Shown here: positions 1 through 5,326 of the stretch, in pieces
How the letters are laid out: every line of letters starts with the position of its first letter
Position numbering within the stretch: the stretch's first letter is position 1
Assembly (NCBI GenBank): GCA_003523185.1
Contig: DPGN01000021.1
Coordinates: forward strand, 201,558 to 207,042
Origin: Halieaceae bacterium
Lineage (GTDB): Bacteria; Pseudomonadota; Gammaproteobacteria; Pseudomonadales; Halieaceae
Reading direction: 5' to 3'
DNA length: 5,485 bases
The notes under the pieces: model-generated
The model's input: the letters and a program-made list of their open reading frames with translations, nothing else
Database searches by the model: none
Told to the model about the DNA's origin: nothing
Translations under genes and position numbers: made by a program

Positions 1-573
1 TCGTGTCATGGCGAAATACTGAATACTCCCGAAGCGCAAATGACTCTTGGCAACGCGTACCATCACGGCGCCGGGCTCGATGGTATTTCGAAAGACTTTA
101 TCGCCAGTGGCAATCGCCGCCAGTGCGCGGGTCGTCGGTACCCCAAGATGATACATGGCCTCGGAGACTAGATATTCCCTAACAACAGGTCCTACTGGCG
201 ACTTACCGTCGCCCCCGCGGGAGTAGGGTGTCTGCCCCGCACCTTTTAGCTGGATGTCGTAATGCTCTGAAGGACTCAGCGCCCACTCACCCAATAGGAT
301 GGCTCGCCCATCACCCAGTTGGGGATTGTATTGACCAAATTGATGGCCTGCGTAAACCGATGCACTTGGACTTGTCCCTTCCAAAGGGTGTTGACCGGCA
401 AAGACCGCCAAGGCCTCGTCAGTTTTTCTCAGATCTTTCGGCCACCGTAGTTGTTCGGCGAGGGCCTCATTCCAACCCATCCACTCAGGAGAGCTAGCCG
501 GATCCGGGTTGGCACGACTGGTGTAGCGGCTTCCTAGCGCTTGAAAGGAGTGCTGCCACTGAGGAATAGCCAT
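1..573 (-). CDS. selO: Protein adenylyltransferase SelO (YdiU/UPF0061), N-terminal 191 residues; 3' end outside window
   Basis: SelO is a pseudokinase-fold enzyme that moves AMP from ATP onto Ser, Thr or Tyr of target proteins and is linked to redox stress (family knowledge). The open frame runs from ATG at 573-571 to the window edge. Conserved blocks visible are VYAGHQFGQYNPQLGDGRA (residues 73-91), QLKGAGQTPYSR (108-119), REYLVSEAMYHLGVPTTRAL (132-151) and VMVRVAKSHLRFG (170-182). Nucleotide-binding positions of characterised SelO/YdiU proteins all appear: G87, G89, R90, K110 with its partner E133, D122, G123, R173 and R180, with the family's spacing. The metal-binding Asp/Asn residues would lie beyond the edge. 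Family members are usually near 480-500 residues, so about 40 percent is present. An in-frame TAA lies a few codons upstream of the ATG, so the start cannot be much earlier; the ribosome site (GGAT) is weak. It lies 220 bases downstream of the photolyase-like gene and is probably transcribed separately. Confidence 0.93.
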   Translation of the reverse strand, partial: MAIPQWQHSFQALGSRYTSRANPDPASSPEWMGWNEALAEQLRWPKDLRKTDEALAVFAGQHPLEGTSPSASVYAGHQFGQYNPQLGDGRAILLGEWALSPSEHYDIQLKGAGQTPYSRGGDGKSPVGPVVREYLVSEAMYHLGVPTTRALAAIATGDKVFRNTIEPGAVMVRVAKSHLRFGSIQYFAMTR

Positions 574-710
574 CGTTACCGTATCCGCTTAAGTAGTGAC
601 TGAATGAAATTAGTGCCATCGTTGAGCATCGATCGGACTGTGACTTGTGCGGATAGCCAGGTCAGGCCAGCCGAGCTAGTGGTGATGATTAATGTCCGCA
701 TGTTTACTCC

Positions 711-726
711 GAGTCGTGAGCGACTC
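711..726. other. Small hairpin, GAGTCG/CGACTC
   Basis: GAGTCG, a four-base loop TGAG, then CGACTC form a perfect six-base-pair stem. No T-run follows on either strand, so it is not a classical Rho-independent terminator. It could be an operator-like dyad or an RNA 3'-end structure between the two minus-strand genes. Short stems like this arise by chance. Confidence 0.3.
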
Positions 727-776
727 CCCCTCGGGCAGCAGTGTGCTTTGATACGACGACGTCTACTGCGATGACG

Positions 777-793
777 CTTGCTGGTCGAGCAAG
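777..793 (-). terminator. Possible weak terminator hairpin directly after the photolyase-like gene
   Basis: On the minus strand, the bases straight after the TAA stop of the photolyase-like gene read CTTGCT-CGACC-AGCAAG, a perfect six-base-pair stem with a five-base loop. No U-tract follows, so intrinsic termination would be weak. The position touching the stop codon suggests a 3'-end-stabilising stem or a Rho-dependent end, but coincidence is possible. Confidence 0.3.
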
Positions 794-2272
794 TTAACTC
801 GCTTCCTTTTCCTCGAAGCGTTTTTGGTAACGTCGCTCAACGTGTTGGTTGAGTATACGCTCTCTTTCCCTTCCAACCATTGGATCGGATTTTAATTTCC
901 ATAACGTATCGCGGGCGCGTTTGTAAGATTCCTTTAGGTCAACAATGGGCTCCGGGTAGTCGATGGGTTGGAGCATTCGCTCGATGGGGGACATGAGCCA
1001 CGGTTGGTGAACCAGAGGTATCGGTAAATCCTTCAGTTCTGGCACCCATTTGCGGATGAATTCACCGTTCGGATCGTGATCTAAAGACTGCTTGATAGGG
1101 TTGTAGATGCGGATCGTATTGATGCCCGTGACCCCTGCCTGCATTTGCATTTGTGGGTAGTGAATACCGGGCTCAAAGTCCAAAAACAGTGAGCCCAAGT
1201 GGGTTACCCCGGCCCGCCAGTCCTGCCATAGATGATGGGTGAGAAAACTAACCAACATGGCGCGAGAGCGAAAGTTGGCATAGCCAGTGGCCTTGAGCGC
1301 GCGCATAGTGGCGTCAATTAAGGGATAGCCTGTCATTCCCTCTTTCCAGGCGGTGACGAGGTCCTCGTCATGACCTCGAGGCTGCGCCGCATAGCCTCTG
1401 TTGATGTCCTCAAATTCCATCCGACACTCCATTTCGAACTTCTGGATGAAGTGACAGTGCCAGTGGAGCCGTGATTCAAAAGCACTCATCGCACGCCCCC
1501 AGCCCTGCTTTTTCTCTTGTTGCTGGAGGGCTTGGTAGGCCTGCCGCATGCTGAGATTTCCCCAGGCCAGATAGGGAGAAAGCCGAGAGCAATGCGTTCG
1601 GCTTTTCTCGGGTTTGGAAATGAATTTTTGATAGCCCCAGCCGCGGTCATCGAGGAAGCTGTTAAGCACTTGTTGTGCCTGACTGGATCCGCCGGCTTGC
1701 ATGTCGCCGCTGTGTTTAATCCATTGTCGATGCTTGGTACTGCGCAGAGCATTGAGTCGCTCTGAGGCCTCGGAACTGATGGACTTCATTGATCCAAGCT
1801 CAATCTGGTGTGGATCAGCGGTCATAAACCGGTGCCATGACCGATTCCAGCCTTTTCGATCCCGCCGGCCGCGCTCGACTCCGTTGGTTTGGAATTCGCG
1901 CCACTCGATACCCGCTGATCGGCAAAACTTTGCTACAGCTTGGTCTCGCTGGAAGGTCAGATCGAGACCGGTCTCTTCATAGGAAAGCAAACGCGTTATG
2001 CCGAGCTTTCGATGAACTGCATTAAAGACGTCAACAGCATCGCCTTCGAGCACTTCAATTCGATGACCTAAAGCCTCGGCAGTGCGCTGGAGGTCTTCTA
2101 GCGACTGACCAATGAACTGCCAGTGGCGGCCGCGATAATGCGGATTGCGAAGCAGTTTCGGCTCGATGAGATAAATCATCAGCGTGGGCTCGTCTAACTT
2201 CAGTGCAAGCTCCAGCGGCGCGTGATCGGCGAATCGCAAGTCGCGTTTAAACCAGACAACGTTGACCGCCAT
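794..2272 (-). CDS. Cryptochrome/photolyase-family FAD-binding protein, divergent from classical CPD photolyase
   Basis: This 492-residue protein has the photolyase layout: an N-terminal Rossmann-like antenna domain opening with VNVVWFKRDLRFADHAPL (3-20), then an FAD-binding helical domain from about residue 225. SRLSPYLAWGNLS (229-241), WKEGMTGYPLIDATMRAL (309-326), the R337/D365 pair (R344/D372 of E. coli PhrB) and GEFIRKWVPEL (403-413) are conserved. Family enzymes use FADH- and blue light to split UV pyrimidine dimers, or act as light sensors. By hand alignment several key E. coli positions differ: flavin N5-facing N378 is H371, triad W382 is M375, W359 is kept as W352, W306 has no Trp, and the substrate contacts E274, N341, M345 and W384 are R268, F334, A338 and M377. 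HWHCHFIQKFE (270-280) and HYPQMQMQAG (371-380) suggest a coherent separate lineage, not a decayed gene. Its ATG overlaps the cho TAA by one base. Family membership is near certain; CPD repair activity is not. Confidence 0.93.
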   Translation of the reverse strand: MAVNVVWFKRDLRFADHAPLELALKLDEPTLMIYLIEPKLLRNPHYRGRHWQFIGQSLEDLQRTAEALGHRIEVLEGDAVDVFNAVHRKLGITRLLSYEETGLDLTFQRDQAVAKFCRSAGIEWREFQTNGVERGRRDRKGWNRSWHRFMTADPHQIELGSMKSISSEASERLNALRSTKHRQWIKHSGDMQAGGSSQAQQVLNSFLDDRGWGYQKFISKPEKSRTHCSRLSPYLAWGNLSMRQAYQALQQQEKKQGWGRAMSAFESRLHWHCHFIQKFEMECRMEFEDINRGYAAQPRGHDEDLVTAWKEGMTGYPLIDATMRALKATGYANFRSRAMLVSFLTHHLWQDWRAGVTHLGSLFLDFEPGIHYPQMQMQAGVTGINTIRIYNPIKQSLDHDPNGEFIRKWVPELKDLPIPLVHQPWLMSPIERMLQPIDYPEPIVDLKESYKRARDTLWKLKSDPMVGRERERILNQHVERRYQKRFEEKEAS

Positions 2273-2274
2273 TA
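2270..2274 (-). promoter_or_regulatory. TAATG stop/start overlap joining cho and the photolyase-like gene
   Basis: On the minus strand the last codon of cho (TAA, 2274-2272) shares its final A with the ATG (2272-2270) of the photolyase-like gene. Only a weak purine-rich stretch (AGAGAGAA) lies upstream within cho. This is the usual arrangement for translational coupling by terminating ribosomes and shows that both genes are on one transcript. Confidence 0.75.
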
Positions 2275-3186
2275 GTCGAAGTTCTCTCTAATCAGCGGGT
2301 TATCGACCGGTTGCATGGTTGCTGCATCGACGAGTTCTAATTTCCCCTTGCGTAAGGCACTCATCAGCATGCGATAGGCATCCCGGTCGAAGACCGTTTG
2401 ATGGTTATCCTGAGATGCTTTGCGTGCCGCCTCCGTATTGTCAAAACAACCGAGCCAAGACCAGTGGTTGACGAGATGATACTGCTCTGCAGGTTGCTGA
2501 TCTTGCGGCCGGATATTTCGTTCCACCAGGAACAGAGGACCTGCGAAGGGCCAAGCAGCGATTCGGTCGCGGTCGAGCACGGACAGTAGGCGAGCGTTGT
2601 GTTCTTCAGGGGTTTCATCTCCCGCACAAGCACCATCGCAACGTTTGAGCTGGTACTGAAAGCAAGGCCCTTTGCCCGAGTCGAGCCCAAGCATACGCAG
2701 GCAGAGTCCATGGTCACGGGCGTGGCGGCGAATGGTGTTGTCGACGTGGCGGCGGTTATGAAATAAGCCATAACTGTCCAGTGCTCGTTCACCCCAGGGT
2801 GAGAAGTCAGCGCTAACGGGTTGCAGGAAATTGTCGCGAGATCGATTCAGATGAATGGTCCACAGTTTCCTGACCTGCCGCTGACGACGGTTGTAGAGCG
2901 GTGTCTCTGCTTTGATTGCTGCGTTTTCAACGAGAAGCGCGCCAATTTCACCTGCCGTGGACTGAGCCTCGATTCGCGAGACCTGTGACATGATGCGTTG
3001 ATGTCGCCCCGGCTTTCTGCCTTCTTGAAAATGGGACTGAACGCGAGCGCGTATGTCGATGCTTTTGCCGACGTAGAGCAGAGTGTTCTCGGCTGAGAAG
3101 AAACGGTAAACGCCGCTGTACGTTGGAAGTTCGTCCAGAGTTTTTCCTTTGGAGGTAATGGTGATCTTGGCAAGCTCTGGCATCAT
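2272..3186 (-). CDS. cho: Excinuclease Cho (UvrC-like GIY-YIG endonuclease)
   Basis: Cho makes the 3' incision in UvrAB-dependent nucleotide excision repair, mainly at bulky lesions UvrC handles poorly (known from E. coli Cho). Numbering from ATG 3186, 304 residues (E. coli 295), the GIY-YIG nuclease domain shows GVY (25-27), YVG (38-40), R46, catalytic Glu E87 in AGEIGALLVE and N99 in PLYN. A UvrC-like cysteine quartet follows (C162, C175, C183, C187, in CFQYQLKRCDGAC), matching the spacing of the UvrC iron-sulphur ligands, then WPFAGPL (212-218) and QYHLVNHWSWLG (235-246), both typical of Cho. The UvrB-binding and second nuclease domains of full UvrC are absent, as expected. I prefer ATG 3186 (GGGGA 11 bases upstream) or the next ATG at 3183. 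The frame stays open to a GTG at 3273, but those 29 extra residues are antisense to the neighbouring gene and lack Cho similarity. No good LexA box (CTGT-N8-ACAG) is visible. Confidence 0.93.
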   Translation of the reverse strand: MMPELAKITITSKGKTLDELPTYSGVYRFFSAENTLLYVGKSIDIRARVQSHFQEGRKPGRHQRIMSQVSRIEAQSTAGEIGALLVENAAIKAETPLYNRRQRQVRKLWTIHLNRSRDNFLQPVSADFSPWGERALDSYGLFHNRRHVDNTIRRHARDHGLCLRMLGLDSGKGPCFQYQLKRCDGACAGDETPEEHNARLLSVLDRDRIAAWPFAGPLFLVERNIRPQDQQPAEQYHLVNHWSWLGCFDNTEAARKASQDNHQTVFDRDAYRMLMSALRKGKLELVDAATMQPVDNPLIRENFD

Positions 3187-3197
3187 GCGCGCATGAT
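3182..3197. repeat. Perfect 16-base palindrome spanning two divergent start codons
   Basis: ATCATGCGCGCATGAT equals its own reverse complement. Its left arm holds the preferred ATG of cho on the minus strand (3186-3184) and its right arm the ATG of the DUF3445 gene on the plus strand (3193-3195), leaving six bases between the genes. It could be a dyad operator, or on either transcript fold into a six-base-pair stem with loop CGCG that hides the start codon. Chance is a real alternative. Confidence 0.55.
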
Positions 3198-4056
3198 TCC
3201 CCAAGACGATCCAATGACCCAGAGCCGTCCATCTTTTGAACGGATAGAACAGGCTCCGGCGTTTCTTCCCCACTGTAACGATCCACGCATTGTTGCGATG
3301 GGTTTAGCGCCGATGCTGGGTTCATGGGTCGACACGACGCCATCCGATGGATGGCGCGCCCACAAGACAAGCGTCCGTGAGCAGCTGGGCAGACGGGTTT
3401 ATGCGGTTCTCAAAGAGGGAGTCGCCGCCGCAGATGAATTTGCGGGACTGGTCTTTGACGTCGTAGGCGAGCGATCCAGATTGGAAAAATCCGAACTGCC
3501 CGATACCGAGGCGTTGTGGCGCGCTTCTCTGGAGGTGGCTGACGATTTGGTGGTGATGCAGTCGGATGATCACGGTAAGTATCGACTCGTAGCCGCTTCA
3601 TTGTGTAGTCCCAGTGACTGGCGCCTTGAAGAAAAGCTCGGTGCGACCATGGCTGAAGTCCATGGTCCGATTCCTCGGTTGAACGATGAGATTGGTGATC
3701 AGATTGACCGGTTCTTCGCTCGGTTACCTACCGACCGCTTCACTCAGCGATTCAATTGGTCGCTCATGCCGCATCCTGATCTTATGTCACGCGATGAATG
3801 GCAGGTGAAGCCCGCCTCTGATCAGCTGTGGTACCGCGCTGAGCGACAGTCGCTTCGGCGACTTCCTAGATCGGGTGCGATTGCGTTCACGATTCGCGTC
3901 CATATTTGTGATCTCACGGCCTTGTTGCCCATCGAGGGGGCCCTGGAGTCCTTATGGTCTGCGGTAGAGACGGCTCCCGACGATCTCCGTCGCTACAAGG
4001 GCCTCGATATTCTATCTCCGGTCATCGGCAATTGGCGGCGGAAAAACCGAGTCTGA
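3193..4056 (+). CDS. DUF3445 protein, haem-dependent oxidative N-demethylase (HODM) family
   Basis: The 287-residue protein matches the DUF3445 (PF11927) family, whose studied member is the haem-containing PAS-fold subunit of Pseudomonas oxidative N-demethylase, which acts on small secondary amines such as dimethylamine. Family blocks visible are LVAASLCSPSDWRLEEKLG (132-150), VHGPIP (156-161), RFNWSL (186-191), RAERQSLRRLPRSGAIAFTI (215-234) and RYKGLD (267-272). No signal peptide or membrane segment is seen, so it is probably cytoplasmic. The other subunits of the Pseudomonas complex (flavin/iron-sulphur reductase-like and others) are not in this window, so its substrate and electron donor are unknown. 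The start is uncertain: ATG 3193 is the longest choice; ATG 3214 (residue 8) begins nearer the homologous part; neither has a clear Shine-Dalgarno site. It diverges from cho, so each promoter must overlap the other gene's coding sequence or leader. Confidence 0.85.
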   Translation: MIPQDDPMTQSRPSFERIEQAPAFLPHCNDPRIVAMGLAPMLGSWVDTTPSDGWRAHKTSVREQLGRRVYAVLKEGVAAADEFAGLVFDVVGERSRLEKSELPDTEALWRASLEVADDLVVMQSDDHGKYRLVAASLCSPSDWRLEEKLGATMAEVHGPIPRLNDEIGDQIDRFFARLPTDRFTQRFNWSLMPHPDLMSRDEWQVKPASDQLWYRAERQSLRRLPRSGAIAFTIRVHICDLTALLPIEGALESLWSAVETAPDDLRRYKGLDILSPVIGNWRRKNRV

Positions 4057-4065
4057 GCGTTTTTC

Positions 4066-4081
4066 GTAAGACTAGACTTAC
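4066..4081. other. Short inverted repeat before the DUF6482-type gene
   Basis: GTAAG-ACTAGA-CTTAC is a perfect five-base inverted repeat with a six-base centre in the 61-base gap between the two plus-strand genes. No T-run follows it on the plus strand. It sits 37 bases before the next ATG, so it could be an operator-like site or a weak RNA stem. A poor promoter-like pair (TTCGTA, 17 bases, CATAAA) overlaps it, too weak to call. Confidence 0.25.
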
Positions 4082-4117
4082 TAGGCATAAAAGGCTGGGT
4101 CATTAAGGTCAGAAACG

Positions 4118-4438
4118 ATGAAGCTTCGACTCAAAGAAATCAGGCATAAATCCAATATCGACCGCTTTGTCATCGAGTCGGTCGACTTAAGTCTCTACAT
4201 TGCGTTTGTGCAGATAAATGGAGAGGAGCACCTGATAGCTGACAACAGCGGTAAGCCCTTAAAGACCACCAATCTGCTGTCAATGCACCGCCAAATAAAG
4301 CAATTCGGCAAGGTGGAGGCAGTGCTTCGTCAGCGCAGCGCTTACGATGAAATGGTGGGTAAGAGTGCTTCGTCAAGCGGGGACAACACCATGGAGCTGT
4401 CGCTGGGTGACCAGCCGCTACCGGAGTGGCTGAACTGA
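4118..4438 (+). CDS. Small DUF6482-type protein of unknown function
   Basis: This 106-residue acidic-tailed protein has no known biochemical role. I recognise it as resembling DUF6482, a gammaproteobacterial family of about 100 residues. The resemblance covers an N-terminal half ending in LYIAFVQINGEEHLIADNSG (26-45), a GKPLKTTNLLSM segment (45-56) and an YDEMVG motif (75-80), followed by a Ser/Gly/Asp-rich tail that looks disordered. There is no signal peptide, membrane helix or metal-binding cysteine cluster; it lacks cysteine entirely. TAAGGT at 4104-4109 is a good ribosome site nine bases before the ATG, which supports the start. It lies 61 bases after the DUF3445 gene on the same strand and may share its transcript. 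Its end converges on ribA, 33 bases away. The family call comes from memory of a short, variable protein and is moderate. Confidence 0.75.
   Translation: MKLRLKEIRHKSNIDRFVIESVDLSLYIAFVQINGEEHLIADNSGKPLKTTNLLSMHRQIKQFGKVEAVLRQRSAYDEMVGKSASSSGDNTMELSLGDQPLPEWLN
4412..4432. other. Hairpin at the 3' end of the DUF6482-type gene
   Basis: CAGCCGCT-ACCGG-AGTGGCTG can form eight base pairs (one G-U) with a five-base loop, ending just before the stop codon and between two convergent genes. No T-run follows on either strand, so it is not a standard intrinsic terminator. It may help end or stabilise transcripts in this convergent junction, where 4439-4471 shows no better terminator. Confidence 0.35.
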
Positions 4439-4471
4439 GCGCCTTAACCGACGGGTGGGGATCAGTCAGAT

Positions 4472-5287
4472 TTAACCGAGGTCGTCCTCATCGAGTCCGT
4501 GGCCCCATTCGCGCTTCGCTTCTAAATACCGTCGATTGCAGTCGTTAACCCCTGAGACGTGCTTAACGCGCGAAAGATTTTGTACGCCCATGGCTGTGAG
4601 GTCTTCCATCTTCTTTGGGTTGTTGGTCAGCAACCTGAGGGGTCTTTCCTGCCCAAAGTACTTGAGTAGGGACGCCGCATCACTGAAGTCACGTGAGTCG
4701 TCGGGCAAACCCAGCGAGCGGTTAGCTTGATAGGTGTTCTCGCCCGCATCCTGAAGCAGATACGTCGCTGCCTTTGCCCACAAACCAATGCCGCGACCTT
4801 CATGTCCCGCCATGTAAATTAGATAGCCACCCTCAGGGTCGCGTGTGATTCGATCGATGGCTGCCTCGTACTGAGGGCCACATTCACAGCGCTGAGAGCC
4901 GAAGACATCGCCGGTTAAACAAGATGAGTGGACTCGGACCAAAGGAGATTTGGATGTCGCCGCGGGACCAATTTCTAAAACACTATTGACCGCCATACTC
5001 GACGCGAGGTGTGCAAACAGATGTTGACCACCCTGCTCACGAAGGTTAGATGCAAGATTTTCAACTTCAGCCAATTCGGTTGCACGAACCGTCGCATACC
5101 ACTTGGCCGTCGGGTGCTCCTCACCCCGCGCAAGCGGCAGTGGGATAGGGCCAAGCAAGTTGACGATGCGCTGCCCTGAAGAACCGGCACTCTCTGCATC
5201 GAGACGGTTTCCGTCAGCATCGATTCGGAATAGCTTGTTCTCGCTGACAAGACGCTCTCGTATGCCTGGCTTTAGATATGTAAACAT
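4472..5287 (-). CDS. ribA: GTP cyclohydrolase II (RibA type) with extended N-terminus
   Basis: GTP cyclohydrolase II opens the GTP ring, releasing formate and pyrophosphate, as the first step of riboflavin (FMN/FAD) synthesis. The catalytic domain is complete: RVHSSCLTGD (118-127) with zinc ligands C123, C134 and C136 at the exact E. coli spacing (C54, C65, C67), EGRGIGL (163-169), Y176 (E. coli Y105), D197 and R199 in DDSRDF (E. coli D126, R128), and LLTNNPKK (219-226). It has 271 residues against 196 in E. coli. The extra length is mostly N-terminal: 117 residues precede the RVHS motif instead of 48. This extension is polar, has no membrane segment, and is not a DHBP synthase (RibB) domain, which would be about 200 residues. 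The ATG has a clear GGGA ribosome site (5297-5294), six bases away, supporting the long form. It starts 39 bases after the agmatine-deiminase-like gene, probably one operon. No FMN riboswitch is visible. A GTP cyclohydrolase II paralogue with another role remains possible. Confidence 0.9.
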   Translation of the reverse strand: MFTYLKPGIRERLVSENKLFRIDADGNRLDAESAGSSGQRIVNLLGPIPLPLARGEEHPTAKWYATVRATELAEVENLASNLREQGGQHLFAHLASSMAVNSVLEIGPAATSKSPLVRVHSSCLTGDVFGSQRCECGPQYEAAIDRITRDPEGGYLIYMAGHEGRGIGLWAKAATYLLQDAGENTYQANRSLGLPDDSRDFSDAASLLKYFGQERPLRLLTNNPKKMEDLTAMGVQNLSRVKHVSGVNDCNRRYLEAKREWGHGLDEDDLG

Positions 5288-5326
5288 CGATTATCCCGTG
5301 AAGCTCTGTATGAAAGCCCGCAATCC

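Larger units (their letters stand above)
574..793. other. Intergenic region between photolyase-like gene and selO
   Basis: This 220-base non-coding stretch separates two minus-strand genes. It holds two short hairpins, listed separately, and an imperfect inverted repeat at 618-633 (ATCG and CGAT arms) about 45-60 bases upstream of the selO start. I found no convincing -35/-10 pair for selO and no recognisable RNA gene. The selO promoter most likely lies here because the gap is long and selO has its own start. Confidence 0.5.

Noticed and set aside
120..126. Possible damage to SelO where the common GDGRAA-type segment reads GDGKSP (residues 121-126)
   Set aside because: The nucleotide-binding D122 and G123 are intact and flanking spacing is preserved, so this is ordinary variation.
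228..497. 89-codon plus-strand open frame
   Set aside because: Lies entirely antisense to the clearly conserved SelO coding sequence and has no recognisable motif.
1486..2025. Several 60-90 codon frames on both strands within the photolyase-like gene
   Set aside because: All are shadows of one continuous conserved protein and start without ribosome sites.
2364..3173. Overlapping 142- and 108-codon minus-strand frames inside cho
   Set aside because: They are out-of-frame readings of a strongly conserved Cho sequence; the real frame explains the region.
3273..3288. CTGT-N8-ACGC, resembling a LexA/SOS box upstream of cho
   Set aside because: Only the left half fits CTGT-N8-ACAG; the right half matches two of four bases and the centre is not AT-rich. 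E. coli cho is SOS-controlled, but this is not adequate evidence here.
4444..4479. Direct repeat TTAACCGA at 4444-4451 and 4472-4479 between the convergent genes
   Set aside because: Eight bases only, and the second copy is the stop and last codons of ribA; chance is the simplest explanation.
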